A program made the position numbers and the translations under genes. The notes beneath the pieces are model-generated. The model ran no database searches. It worked only from the letters and a program-made list of their open reading frames with translations, and was not told the origin of the DNA. Positions 47,123 to 58,351 of a stretch of DNA of 64,000 nt are shown here, one piece after another. The stretch covers positions 1 through 64,000 of the forward strand of contig JADNRX010000201.1 of the NCBI GenBank assembly GCA_015501595.1, written 5' to 3'. Position 1 is the first letter of the stretch. Every line of letters begins with the position of its first letter. The DNA is from Hymenopellis radicata (taxonomy: Eukaryota > Basidiomycota > Agaricomycetes > Agaricales > Physalacriaceae).

Positions 47123-48764
47123 TCAAGCCATATATCCTGGCGGTACCTCAACCACACGCCGCCCTTCTCGTGTGTTCGCGCTCAAGCGAAGACCGCTATC
47201 CCGATGCACGAGGAACTCCGTCGTCTCTAATTCCACCGCGTCGGGATCGGCATGCATCTCGCCAACACGCACCGCCTGAGATTGCTTCTCCTTGAGAAGC
47301 GCTATAGATGTTCGTGTAGACATTCCCGAGACGGATAGAGTGACCGATCGGGATGTTCTGTACTCGGACCTACTACTTCCAGGCATGATTGTCGACAGAC
47401 GGAGGGGTTCGACAACATAACCCAGAAGGGGATCGGTTTGCACTCGCTGATGCGCGTCGTGGTCAGGGTCAACCCATTCGGTTGGTTGATAGTTCTCGTA
47501 GCCATTTCCACGTCTTCGGCGGCGCAGAAACCAGATGAACATCATCATAGCGACGACAGCGACAACCCCACCAACGATGCCTCCGACAATGCTGGCAGTA
47601 GGAGCAGCGGTTTCGCTCGCAGCAGTTTGGGAAGATTGTGTGGAAGAGGATGCGGAAGACTGGGTTAAAGAGGACGTCTGAGACTGCGTTGAGATTGGAC
47701 TCGGACTAACAATCGCCGCTGTCGGCTCAAGCCATACGGGTTTATCAACCCTCTGGACATAAAAGTTGGTAAAACCAAACCGTTGCTGACCACGCTGGCC
47801 GTTCCACCGCACTACTATATCATGAGCATCTGCAGGCAGTGGGTCTGATGTGAATATAGTCTGCTGGAAAAGGGTGCCCCTGGAATTCGCAGTGTTAGAA
47901 AGCGAGAATAAAGTCGGAGGTTTATCGTCGATTGAATATTCGCCGGTTGCGGCTGGACCTTGCGTATTGTCTAGTATCCCCACCATCGTGATTTGCGAAC
48001 CTAGGCGTGTAGAGTGTTGGAATGCGGGTAGATGAATGAGATGTAACCTCATACCATAGAAGCCGAACGATAGGGAGGCGTTACTAATAGCAAGCCTCGA
48101 AGCGCGATAGTCATAAGACAAATCGGGTATTTCCTCAGTAGTTCTCCCCAACGTGCTCTCCCATATCCCGAAAAAGTGAACGCTCGGATGGGTTGCATTA
48201 TACGTCCATGTAGTACGGGGATCATTCGCCGTGTCTGACGTGAAAATCAAGTAGTCGAACACAAGGCGAGTGTTGACATCCGAGCTTGTCTTCACCACTA
48301 GACGATGTAGGATTGTTCCATCCAAACCGTCAGAACCGCACAATGGCATCTGGTTCGTGGCCAAAAGCAGCTTCGCGTAAAAGTTGTCTGCTTCATCTTT
48401 CATCTGGCGAGTTCGAGCGTTGATATGCTCCGAGGAAGGTCCAAAAATGACCAATCCATCGAGTTCGCATACGGGGAGCGGGTTGTCTGTGTAGTCCCAT
48501 GAACCAAACACAGCGATAGACTTGCCTGTTGACGGTGATTAGCAGGTAAAATCGGATAGCAACAACGAGCCTACCGCCGAAATTATAGGCGAATTCGTGT
48601 CCTGTACCCTGCGCCATCGATTGCGAACCGTTGTAAACTGGAACACCATAGCCGTCCGCGAAAGGGCCGACGGTAGTCCAGTTGGAGCCCTTGTACAGGA
48701 TGCCCTCGTCTGTGTTGTCAATGACAATGTTCATAGAAGGTACGTCAACAGTTGACACGGACAT
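47123..48764 (-). CDS. single-pass membrane protein with paired ectodomain modules (copy 2)
   Basis: Homolog of 44012-45653, with cleaner frames. Exon 1 has VIDNTDEGILYKGSNWT and VPVYNGSQSMAQGTG. Exon 2 has VFGSWDYTDNPLPVCELDG and NTRLVFDYLIFTSDTA. Exon 3 starts GSQITMVGILDNTQG and includes GQQRFGFTNFYVQRV. The stalk is Ser/Thr/Gln-rich. The transmembrane helix is ASIVGGIVGGVVAVVAMMMF, followed by RRRRR. The tail has SIALLKEKQSQAVRVG and DSGLRLSANTREGRRVVEV, motifs shared with copy 1. A 462-residue open frame begins at 48511 and a short 5' exon precedes it. Probably functional at the plasma membrane; ligand unknown. Confidence 0.7.
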
Positions 48765-49625
48765 GGTGCAACAGTCCTGACGATACCGAAACAAGAAATA
48801 TGGGTGCAGGGGATAGAGAGATCCCGGGGCTTCAGAGAGTCAAGAACGCAGACAAAGGGGTGTAGAGGATAAAATGCGAGGGGTAGGCAGAGTCGATGAT
48901 GGACGTGCTGGTGAAGTTGGACGACTAGGAGTATAAACCCCGGCCAGACCACACGATACCCAGGCCTCTCCATCAACTAATCAACGGAGGAATAAAGTAC
49001 GGCATCAAGCAAATGATAGAGAGTTACAATCTTACTTGGTGACGTTTGCAGGTCAACTCGTGAGCTCGAAAGATCTAGTACAGGCAAGTTAGTCTATGCT
49101 AGTCTCTGTGATGATTTTTCACCATTTTCCGGAAAGCGAACCTTCGGCAGACAGCGCATCATCATGTCTCTTGATTGGCCTCACTTTGGACACACATCCA
49201 GGGCCTTGGCGTGGCATATTGGACCCACAGAACTTGAAACTCGCCTTAAATGCACGCCTGAAACCGACAGGCTGTGAGTAAGTACGGAGACCTTCACCCG
49301 CCGCCAAATCAAAAACTCGGAAACGACAGAGTGATGCTATTTCCTTGGGAATCGAGTCATCAACGCAATATGGCCCGGGACTGTAACGCTGAAGAGCAAG
49401 AACGTAGGAGACATCCTAAAAGTTGTAGGAACACCTGCAATGGGTCGAGGCGGCTGTGGTTAGTTGAAGGATACAAGCACCCACGAGCCTAGTCAACAGG
49501 CCATTCTGCTATCAGGATTCGAAGACGTCCATCATGATGATCGCGGTCATACAAAGGAATTTTCTCGTCACGTGAATATTGCGTGATTTTGCCGCTTGCC
49601 GGTGGGCCCGGTGGCAACCATTCGT

Positions 49626-50083
49626 CTTCGTCCACCACCTACTCATACTAACTTTAGCTGTGCCCGCTAGACGGCCATTCTCGGGTATGCCGCCACTGTA
49701 CGTATGTCTGATGATTCAGCGTTGAGCCAAGTATAGGGTGAATAAATTGTGCGGTTCCATTCATTACGTTGTTTCATCCCAGCATCCAAACCAAACGCTA
49801 CTTTCTGTCTCACGACTCAGCAGTGTTGCTCGCCAACATTCGTTATTCAGCTGTAGCTGACCTCACGAGCACAGTTTGGTCTCAGGGTCCTTGTGGAACG
49901 TATTCCTGTGACATCTTAAGCGACGAGTTATTTCTGTGGTCCGGTGCCATTCTATGGCCTGTTCGGCTTAGGTAGGGCTGCGTGTGGCACAGTGTACGCA
50001 GACTCTGTTGATCTCATGGAAGTTTTCTAATCAGATTTATCAGGGTGCTCATATGATACCGGAGAGAAGCGCTTTGTTGGAGG
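49626..50083. other. spacer between duplication and aldehyde dehydrogenase
   Basis: No gene seen. The right end is the promoter of the aldehyde dehydrogenase gene. Confidence 0.4.
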
Positions 50084-50094
50084 TATATAATATA
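50084..50094 (+). promoter_or_regulatory. TATA box of aldehyde dehydrogenase gene
   Basis: TATATAATATA lies 42 bp before the start codon. Confidence 0.5.
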
Positions 50095-50135
50095 GGACGT
50101 GCAGGCTTATGGCACTAATTCTTCACTATCGCACG

Positions 50136-52377
50136 ATGCCCACATTTTTCACCCACACGCTCGATACGCCCTCCTTCAAGGGTACACTTTCATTGAATAC
50201 TGGACTCTTCATCAATGGGCGCTTTATTGATCCTATTCGCGGAGGCTTCATTGAGTGAGTAACTATCACCTTCGCAGTGTGCCTATAACAATTGACCCGT
50301 TTAACAGTGTCGTAAACCCAGGCGAGCCCCAACGTTGCTCATGAAAAGACACGGTACTGACGTTCTCCAGCTACCGGTAAAATAATCACGTCAGTTAGTG
50401 TTGGTACGAAGGAGGATGTCGACCTTGCAGTGAATGCAGCTAAAGCGGTAAGAATCACTGGGGCGCACCGAATAAGACACGCTTTTCTCACTCTCTATCT
50501 GCTCTAGGCATACAAGACTTCTTGGGGCCTCAAGGTTCCTGGAGTTGAGCGTGGGAGGCTTCTGTCGAAACTCGCAGACCTCGTCGAGGCCAACATTGAT
50601 GAATTAGCCGCATTGGAGTCCTTGAACATTGGTACGTAGCTCGACGCACCGGGACTTTCATTTTCGCTTGCTGTCAGCTGAGCCTTATCACAGGAAGGCC
50701 ATTTACTGCTGCGAAAACGCATGACTTGGGCGCTTCGATCGATGTTCTACGCTACTTCGGCGGATGGGCAGACAAGATTCACGGGAAGACGATCGAAGTA
50801 GGTGCTACGTCCGCTGCACTCCATCGGGCTTATCAGACCTCTCAGGCAAACGAAAACAAACTTGCTTACACTCGTCACGAGCCATTCGGAGTTGTGGTAC
50901 GGTTGCTTCTTGTTCTCCAGCCTCGATAGCCAACGGTTCGATTAACTACAGGGCCAGATTATTCCGTGGAATTTACCTTTCGTACGTCTCATCGACGCCT
51001 CATCAACGTATTCCGCTAATTTGTATCTAGATTTCTCTCACGAGCAAGATTGGCCCGGCCCTGGCGACTGGTAACACGATTGTTCTCAAGGTCATTTGTC
51101 TTCTTTCTTTGTTCCTTTCCTGCCTCATATCGAGGTCCCTAGCCCTCTGAATTAACCCCTCTGACAGCGCAAAAGGTCGCTGAACTGATCATCGAGGCTG
51201 GCTTTCCACCCGGTATGGCAGTCCCTCTTTCATCTGTCTTGGGTCACTGAGATTTTCAAAGGTGTCATCAACATCGTCAATGGATACGGTACGGCTTTGA
51301 TCTCCTTGTTAGAATGTTGACCTCCATTTATGGCCTGTAGGTTATACCGTTGGTCAGGCAATTAGCGAACATCCACAGATCATGAAGATCGCTTTTACCG
51401 GCAGCACTGCTACAGGACGTCGTATCCAAGAGGCGTCTGCGAAATCTAACTTGAAACCTGTGTCGTTAGAACTGGGCGGCAAGAGCCCAAACATCATCTT
51501 CGACGACGCAGATATCGCTCAAGCAATCAAATGGGCAGCGTCTGCAGTGTTCCGCTACGCTGGTAGGGTGTCTTCTTGCACGAGGTACATGTAACCTAAT
51601 GGTGATTTCCTCACAGGTCAAATGTGCACCGCAGGCTCGCGTATACTGGTCCAGGAAGGGATATACGATGAATTTCTGGAGAAACTCACGGGATCCGCCA
51701 AATCCTTTGCGGCTACGAAAGGCGATCCATTCGATCTCGCGACGCAGCACATGCCCCAAGTATCCGAGGTACAATTAAAGGTGAATATCCTCGTGATGGG
51801 CATCCTCTTCTTGCCTGATAGTGTTACCTGCCAGCGTGTCCTTGGGTACATCGATATCGCCAAGAAGGAAGGAGCTCAAGTTCTTGTCGGTGGATCCCAG
51901 ATGGGTTCGACAGGATACTACTTTGAGCCAGCTATAATCGCGGCGGACAATAGTATGCGTATCGCGAGGGAAGAGATCTTCGGTCCCGTGGCTTGTATCA
52001 TCAAGTTCAAAACGGAAGAAGGTGAGCGGGATTAGTCGTCCTACATCTACTTCCTCTGACTTGTGTCCAGAGGCGATCGGGATCGCGAACGACACTGACT
52101 ACGGACTTGCCGCTGGTATCTTCACGCAGAACAACGCGCGAGCAATTCGGATGGCTCACGCTCTGGAAGCGGGGATGGCATTCGTGAATGAGTACAATAA
52201 TGTCGGCTGTAATATCCCTTTCGGCGGATACAAGCAGTCAGGAATAGGACGCGAGAATTCGGAGTATGCTTTGGCGATGTAAGTGGTTTCGTTCTTCTGT
52301 TACAACAGGCTTTAACGCCGGGGCATAGGTATACACAAGTAAAGGCGGTCCATATCAATATCGGGTTGAAATTGTAA
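50136..52377 (+). CDS. NAD(P)-dependent aldehyde dehydrogenase
   Basis: Oxidises aldehydes to acids. Start MPTFFTHTLDTPSFKG, then GLFINGRFIDPIRGG. About a dozen introns separate exons reading VSVGTKEDVDLAVNAAKA, GQIIPWNLPF, KIGPALATGNTIVLK, PSELTPLTAQKVAEL and IAFTGSTATGRRIQ (Rossmann turn). Then come SLELGGKSPNIIFDDADI with the catalytic Glu, GQMCTAGSRILVQ with the nucleophilic Cys, EEIFGPVACIIKF, and FGGYKQSGIGRENSEYAL. The C-terminus is YTQVKAVHINIGLKL. All key residues are present and length fits the family (about 500 residues). The second intron begins GC instead of GT. No targeting peptide is evident, so probably cytosolic. It is convergent with the broken epoxide hydrolase; both act on small reactive metabolites, but a shared pathway is only a guess. 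Confidence 0.9.
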
Positions 52378-53584
52378 CAGTAATTCATGTAAGTGGAGAA
52401 TTGGTAGTAAACGTACTTAGTAGAAATTGAGTTGGGATTTGGGTATTACATGACGATGGGGGTCACATCAAGTAGTCCGTCCTTCAAATTGTACGCCCAG
52501 CGCCAGTCAACGTAGACTGCTGTGCAGTTGAAATAGAACCAACAAATTCCTGGATATCCCTTGCGAAGACATTAGGACATTCGAGTGTCGAGTAGTGCCC
52601 TCCGTGAGAACGCTCCTTCCACATCGTGATGTTCTTGGCCACCGACGCCTGCGCCCACCACTTCGGGATGAAAGCGGTGTCGTAAGCGAACGGGCTGACT
52701 CCAAATGCGACCTCCTTGCCTACCACCAACGTCTGCCCGGCGGCCTGCATGTTCTCCTTGTACAACCGCGCGTGCCCCGCATTCTCAGAAATGAGATAGA
52801 TCATAGCCCAGGTAATCACGACCTCCTTCTCCCAGACGAACTCCGGCCCAACAAGAATGTGTAGCTTGTCGTGGGCACATAGAAAGTAGCGGGAACCCTC
52901 GCGGGACGGTGCGCTAGCGCATCCCGCGACAGCGCAAGCTGGGCTAGGGTTACCGCGACGACGCTAGGGTTACGCGCTAGGACCAGGGTAAGAGTGGAAT
53001 TGTCTACCATTCTTTGGAATTGTCTACTGTTCTTCGAGTAATGAAATTAAAAATGTGCTACATATACATTACTTGCATATTTCCGTGACATGGAAAACAT
53101 AATCGTCCGGTCATTAGTCTGATTGAGGATGCAACAGCGCGTGCCCCTAAGATCTTGCCAAAAATGGGAAGACGTGTCTGGGCGCAAACGATCAATCCAT
53201 CCTTGATTGCGGACGATCATGCTGACGATAGCTGATTTCAACACGACAAGTCTCCTCTGATAGCCCTCATGCTGCGAACTCTGCTCAGACGAACTTTGAT
53301 GGCCTGCCGAAGTTTCCAGTCAGATCTTCACATCAGCCCCTGCCGCTTCGATGTACGTCGCGCCACTAGTCTCGACCTGATGATGTGACATTTACGCGTT
53401 CTTTGCAACAGGTGTACTCCTTCGGAACATTGTTATGACCCCCAAGAGGTCCGTTCTCTCGTGTTGTCCGAATTGTACTTCAATTACGCATATGATCTTG
53501 CTCTGTCTTGGGAATCTCTTCGTTTCGTGTGTACTCTGCTTGATCTCATGTTCTTCATCTCAGTAACCTATCCCGCTACACCCT

Positions 53585-53800
53585 TGCGCGTCGCGCAGTA
53601 GACCGCTAGCGCATCTCGCGCATTCCCGCTAGCGCATTGCGCTTGTGCGCTTGTGCGCGAGGGTGCGCGAGACTCCCGCGAGCATTCCCGCGAGTGCGCT
53701 ACGGACTCTCCCGCAAGTGCGCGAGTGCGCTAGGCCTGCGCTATGACTCCCGCGACCTGCGCTAGAACTCCCGCTAGCATTGCGCAAGCCGATCTTCACT
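53585..53800. repeat. GC-rich low-complexity array, middle cluster
   Basis: Irregular direct and inverted repeats of cgctagcgc, gcgcgag and cccgcgag(t/c). Related clusters sit at both ends of the surrounding element. Confidence 0.6.
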
Positions 53801-53917
53801 TGGTCGACCTTGTCGAAGTATTCATAGTAAGTCGCGCCATATAAATGTTCAAAAGAGCGTATTAATCATATAGAATGTAGGTTATTATAGATGTAATCTA
53901 TCTAGGCAAGAATCTAT

Positions 53918-54250
53918 TCACCTCTTTTGCCTTTTACTCCTCTTTGGGTCTGTTTTTGAGTTATCTGCCGAGGCGTCTTGGTTTCCGCAGGACGTCGTTC
54001 GTGATGCGAGCAGAAGAGTAGCACCATGAGCCACCGGCGCACAGAGGGCCCAGTCGCGTTCTGGTAGATTCTTCAGCCTCACTGAGAACCAGTCATTCAA
54101 CTTTGCACAGTCATCAGAATCAAGACCACCGGCGTAGGGCACTGCTTGTCTTCAATTGTGGCCTTTAGACTTCAACCATCTTAAAGCTGGAACCTCGCTA
54201 ACAATGCTGGCTGGATCCGACATAATCCGTAGGATCGTGTCGCGGTGTGG
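53918..54250 (-). pseudogene. protein-like fragment inside TIR element
   Basis: Minus-strand pieces read like coding sequence: ILLDTKGIPFTSEIDEVLL and VSEVPALRWLKSKG, then in another frame YAGGLDSDDCAKLNDWFSV and NLPERDWALCAP, ending with a basic KRSKRQKR tail and a stop. A frame change separates the two parts. I do not recognise the family. It could be captured host sequence or a remnant of the element's own protein. Confidence 0.4.
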
Positions 54251-55699
54251 CAGGAGGACCTCGTCGATTTCACTGGTAAATGGTATCCCTTTCGTATCGA
54301 GCAGAATGTTGTCGAATTGACTTTCGCTCCTGGAAGCCAGTGTCCATTTTCCGATCTATTACAATGTCAGTGACCGCATTTGCATTGATTTTGCTCTTAC
54401 TGGTGTCTGATGTCGGTTCTTCTTGTCCTTCCAGTACTCGTCGGCCATGTCAGATTCCGGAACCTTTACTGTTTCCCCCGTCTTCGGCCACGAACCATCC
54501 AGATAAAGGTTGCCTCGCCAGCGGCCATAGGCGTACTACAAGCCACCAACGCTCACCGTGGACGTCTCCAACACCATCAATAATCCTTCCCGGATAGTAG
54601 TAGTTGCCTTGTCTAACCAAGGCTGCTTTTCAGGGCCTAAGAAACACCGGTAAGTCAAGTAGCGCTACTATGCGCGACCACTTATGCGCGATTGCGCTAG
54701 GACCGGGGTAAGCATTCCCGCTTCCCGCGAGTGCGCTACACGCGAGCCCGCAAGTGCGCGAGGGTTCCCGCTAAAATCTATAGGCCCAGAAAGACCAGTG
54801 GGTTCTGTGTCGGCGAAGGCGGACTAAAGGCTTGGACGAAGTTGATATGAGCGCCGAGACAGATTTTGGGATATTCAGCAGCAAGAGAGCGCACGACGCC
54901 TGCACCCCAGTCTCCGCCTTGAGCAATGAAGCTCGCGTATCCAAGGATATCGACCATGAGTTTTTTGAAGACCGACGCGATAGATTTGATTGTGAATCCC
55001 GCACGCTGAACGGTGAATATTAGCATTGGCCATTTACCCGAGCAATTCAAAGCGCACCGAAGCAGGCGAAGAAAAGGCGAAGCCAGGTATGCTTGGAGCA
55101 ACTATGTGGAATGCTTGGGCCTTGGGATCTTCTGGGTCAACGAGACGTGACAGTAAACCTTCGACCTAGAGTCGGCAAGTCGACGTGAATACTTATTGTG
55201 AACGCGAAGAACAACTGACCTCCAGAAAACTGCCCGGCCATCCATGCACGAAGAGAAGTGGAATAGCATCGGCTCGCTTGCTGCGGTGATGGACAAAATG
55301 GACGTGCAGTTTCTCGTCTTCCTCCTCGATGTTCACCTCGAACATTTGAAAAGTCTCGTTCAATTTCTTCTCCACGTTACGCCAGTCGTAGAAATTGCGC
55401 CAATAGTCGACGAGGTCCTTTAGCTTGACTGCTGGAACTCCGTGGTCCATTCTTTCCCTTCAGGATGGCTGACATCGGGGATTATCAGACCACTTTTCAC
55501 GCGTTCCGTGATCCAGGAGAGTTTGTCGTCCGAAACAGAGATTGAAAATGGTTTTGACTGTCATGATGGGCAAGTTACGAGTCTAGTTATCATCTCAGAG
55601 GCGCGCAGAAATACATCCAATGGAATGACGCACGATGGCGCGCCGTCAATCAGAGGTTTCAAAACTCCCAAGAAAGCTGTGCGCGAGTAGGGTACGGAC

Positions 55700-56430
55700 T
55701 CTTTCCCTGGAACGCAAATACAATGCCTGAATTCGTCAATTTGAGGTAGAGAGTTGGAGCCGAGGATGGTGGTGGTGGTGGTGGATAACTCTCGTCTTGT
55801 GGATAAGACGACAAGCTCTCGGACCACGTGGGCGCCCATCTCCCACGCGCCCAGGCCGACTCCGCATGGTGGTGGTTGTCTACAGAGCTGGTCTCGGGAC
55901 CGAAGGTCAGGATCATCGTCATCATCGACGGCGGACCAGGACAAGGACAAGGCCAATACTCGGCTCGGTCCCATCAGGAACACCGGCTAGTGACAGGATG
56001 TGCTTACGTAGGCCCTAATCTACGCCACACTCCCGCCGTGCACCTACTCCTCACGGGGCTATCTCCGTCGAGCTCGCCGTAAATACGGGGTAGAACGGTG
56101 GACTTGCAAAAGCTAACTCAACACAATCTATCAATTCGGGCAAGAGACCAGGACAATACCAATATATCACTGACATCCTGCATGATACCCATCTATCAGA
56201 TCACAGTTTTACCCGAAAGCAGGGAGAAATGACACGCACAGGCAAAGAGACTATATGATCACAGTGTCAAGACATCAACTTGAAGGAGCATCATCTGGTC
56301 AAACGAGAACTGAAATATAGAGACTCCAGCTACTCAAGAGCCAACGAGATACGAAGCATATCATCGAATTCATGCTAGTACATAACAGGACAGTAGGTAA
56401 AACAAGCTACATACACTACGTGCGTATATA
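55700..56430. other. spacer without a clear gene
   Basis: Open frames on both strands overlap and resemble nothing known. 56100-56430 is A-rich and would be the 3' flank of the F-box/LRR gene. Confidence 0.4.
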
Positions 56431-56435
56431 TACTA

Positions 56436-57986
56436 CTAAATGTCCTCTCCTTTGTCGTCCTCGTGCAAACTACGACGAATCCTTCCGGCAAATGGCTCCA
56501 GCCTTGGTCCATACTGAGCAACAAGTCCATTCTGCACTAATATCTCCCATCGCTGTTCTCCCTCACTTCCCGGAGGAAAGGAAAGCTTCTGGTTCAGCCA
56601 TAAAGTCTTCAGCGCTCTCGTCCGAGCCTCGCATATTCCTAACACGCTATTCATTGGGTCCCGAGTCATAGTCCCTCGTAAGTCCAAACTCTCAAGAGTG
56701 GGAACAAGCGTCCTCTCCATAAGAACATTGCCAATGAGGGCAGGGGGGAGTCCATTGACGCGTAGTTTCAGGCTGCGCAGCGTAGAAGACACGGATTCGA
56801 GGAACGTGCGGAATGCCAGCTCTGGTAAAACCTCCAGCTTCTTTATACAGCACACCATTTCGATGTGGGACAGTCTGGGATGCTTGTTGTCGATCCCTGG
56901 CAAGAGGATAGGCGCCTTTGCTGGTTTAGTCTCGTACACGAGTTTGAGCGAAGACAGCTCTGGGACGTCTAGGCACTCGAACCACGTCCTCAGAGCACCG
57001 ACAACGTTATGGTGCTCGACGAGCGTCAAATGTATCATGTTGGGCATGTCAACCAACGGCAGAAGATTCGTCGTGTCACAACATAAATGTAGATGAGTGA
57101 GGTTGGTAAAATGCCGCCCGATGAAGATCAGGCCTCCTTCGTCGACGCCGGAAGGGAGGCTCAAATCAATGATCTGCTCCCAAGGTACGGTGAATACATC
57201 CGGACGATAATGGCCGGCCCAGTGTGCTGTAAAGCGGACCAGGCGCGGGGTCATACAGAAGATTTCGGAGGGAATCGAGAATCCGCCGCCGAGAACCTCC
57301 ACAGCGATAGTCGTCACAGTTGTCAAGAGTCCCTGCGCGTTGTCCAAGCAGACCAAGTCTGCTAGGATGAAGGAGACGTTAAGACTTCTCCAAGACGACG
57401 CGGTGGGAATGATCATGTACATGATAGCCTCTTGAGGCGTACCCTGCAATAACTGCGGACTGAATAGTGCGATGTCCAGTTCTTGGCCGCGCACGCGATT
57501 CAGGCAGACGCCGAGCCTAAACATAGTCCGCGAGAGCTGGAAGTTGCTCAGCGGGCGGAAATGGATATGGATTCGGGACCACAAGCGAGGTGTGTTGATA
57601 ATAATACTACGCCATTGGCGGCATGTCTGTGAGGCAGGCCAGAGTCCTTGCGTCGAATCCAACGTGTCCGACGATGAATCACCGTCATACATGTGCTGGA
57701 AGACGTGGTAAAGGACGTCGTCGGGGACTAGACGAATGGGGTGAAGTATCGTGCGCGCATTACGGAAGTACGAGGCGATCTGGTTTCGCTGATTGCTCAG
57801 GTAAGCTATCTGCTGGTCCAGATCTGCGAGGATATCAGGCGCAGTCTGGACAATGGTCGAGAGGTCATGGCGCTCGGTCGCAGATGGCGGATCGTTGCAT
57901 AGGAGAAGGGCCTCAACTCGCGCAGTGAGAGGTCCCGAAGCAGGAAAGTCTTTGTACGTTGGATAGGATGATATGTTGGAATCCAT
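56436..57986 (-). CDS. F-box/LRR-like protein, single exon
   Basis: A 516-residue open frame without introns, of a different agaricomycete F-box type from the paralogs above. A coiled-coil-like stretch (DILADLDQQIAYLSNQRNQI) is followed by the F-box (RLVPDDVLYHVFQHMYDG ... ASQTCRQWRSIIINTPRLWS). A long C-terminal part has leucine-rich-repeat character, e.g. FTNLTHLHLCCDTTNLLPL and LESVSSTLRSLKLRV. Likely an SCF substrate adaptor with LRR-type recognition. The frame is clean and codon-like throughout. An E-box-like GATCAGGTGA site lies 186 bp upstream. Confidence 0.85.
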   Translation of the reverse strand: MDSNISSYPTYKDFPASGPLTARVEALLLCNDPPSATERHDLSTIVQTAPDILADLDQQIAYLSNQRNQIASYFRNARTILHPIRLVPDDVLYHVFQHMYDGDSSSDTLDSTQGLWPASQTCRQWRSIIINTPRLWSRIHIHFRPLSNFQLSRTMFRLGVCLNRVRGQELDIALFSPQLLQGTPQEAIMYMIIPTASSWRSLNVSFILADLVCLDNAQGLLTTVTTIAVEVLGGGFSIPSEIFCMTPRLVRFTAHWAGHYRPDVFTVPWEQIIDLSLPSGVDEGGLIFIGRHFTNLTHLHLCCDTTNLLPLVDMPNMIHLTLVEHHNVVGALRTWFECLDVPELSSLKLVYETKPAKAPILLPGIDNKHPRLSHIEMVCCIKKLEVLPELAFRTFLESVSSTLRSLKLRVNGLPPALIGNVLMERTLVPTLESLDLRGTMTRDPMNSVLGICEARTRALKTLWLNQKLSFPPGSEGEQRWEILVQNGLVAQYGPRLEPFAGRIRRSLHEDDKGEDI

Positions 57987-58171
57987 GGCTTCAGAAACTT
58001 GATGATGTTTTCTAGACAGACTTCACGAGTTTGGTATCACCTATTGAAGAGAAAATAGAGTGACACTTACGTCTAATGTAGGACAACCTTCGCATGAGGC
58101 GAGGCTCAAGCCAACAATCCCTTTAGAAAGCAGGTGAACGTGGTTGAAGATAAAGCCTGTGTATGACATCA

Positions 58172-58182
58172 TTCACCTGATC
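58172..58182 (-). promoter_or_regulatory. E-box-like site upstream of the F-box/LRR gene
   Basis: GATCAGGTGAA on the coding strand, 186 bp before the start; farther away than in the other family. Confidence 0.35.
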
Positions 58183-58351
58183 ACGCGCGCGATAATGTCT
58201 AGAAGTCAAATTGAAACTACGCTGGCCTCGCGGCGACTGCCCACCCCATAGAATATAGAATGAATAGGGCTACATTTTTATTGTGGGGATGTTCTACGAA
58301 GCGACGACTTCCCACCTCCCAAACGAAAGTCGCACCGGTCTCCACTAGATC

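Larger units (their letters stand above)
46794..49625. repeat. tandem segmental duplication, copy 2
   Basis: Repeats the order of 43652-46725. It starts with only the last ~165 bp of the F-box paralog 7 coding end (about 46794-46960), so the breakpoint lies inside that gene's 3' part. This shows the ancestral F-box gene tail already had the acidic and poly-Ala end. Confidence 0.8.
52887..54773. mobile_element. 1.9-kb TIR element with GC-rich arrays
   Basis: Terminal inverted repeats TAGCGGGAACCCTCGCG (52887-52903) match exactly in inverse at 54757-54773. Three GC-rich arrays of mixed gcgctagcgc / cccgcgagtgcgc units lie at both ends and in the middle (about 52890-52985, 53585-53800, 54660-54773). 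The interior also has a protein-like minus-strand stretch (53918-54250). No transposase is recognised and no clear target duplication is seen; the host gene lost sequence at the junction. Class unknown. Confidence 0.65.
52484..55564 (-). pseudogene. epoxide hydrolase split by a 1.9-kb TIR element
   Basis: An alpha/beta-hydrolase that would open epoxides. The N-terminal domain reads SISVSDDKLSWITERVKSG and VKLKDLVDYWRNFYDWR. The oxyanion motif is FVHGWPGSFLEV and the nucleophile motif AQGGDWGAGVV. This part ends at NPLVFLGL, where an element with 17-bp inverted repeats interrupts it (52887-54773). Beyond it the C-terminal part resumes at DKLHILVGPEFVWEK and carries the catalytic His region SHGGHYSTLECP. 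The cap segment between FLGL and KLH, which I would expect to be about 50-70 residues, is missing. There are also frame slips near 55558 and 55450. The gene is dead as drawn. Confidence 0.8.

Noticed and set aside
52950..52975. Telomere-like ctagggtta repeats
   Set aside because: Only two imperfect units within GC-rich arrays inside an element; no array of TTAGGG.
55561..55983. 140-residue minus-strand frame as the N-terminus of epoxide hydrolase
   Set aside because: The family N-terminus (SISVSDDKLSW) begins near 55560; the upstream frame does not resemble it and its antisense is equally open.
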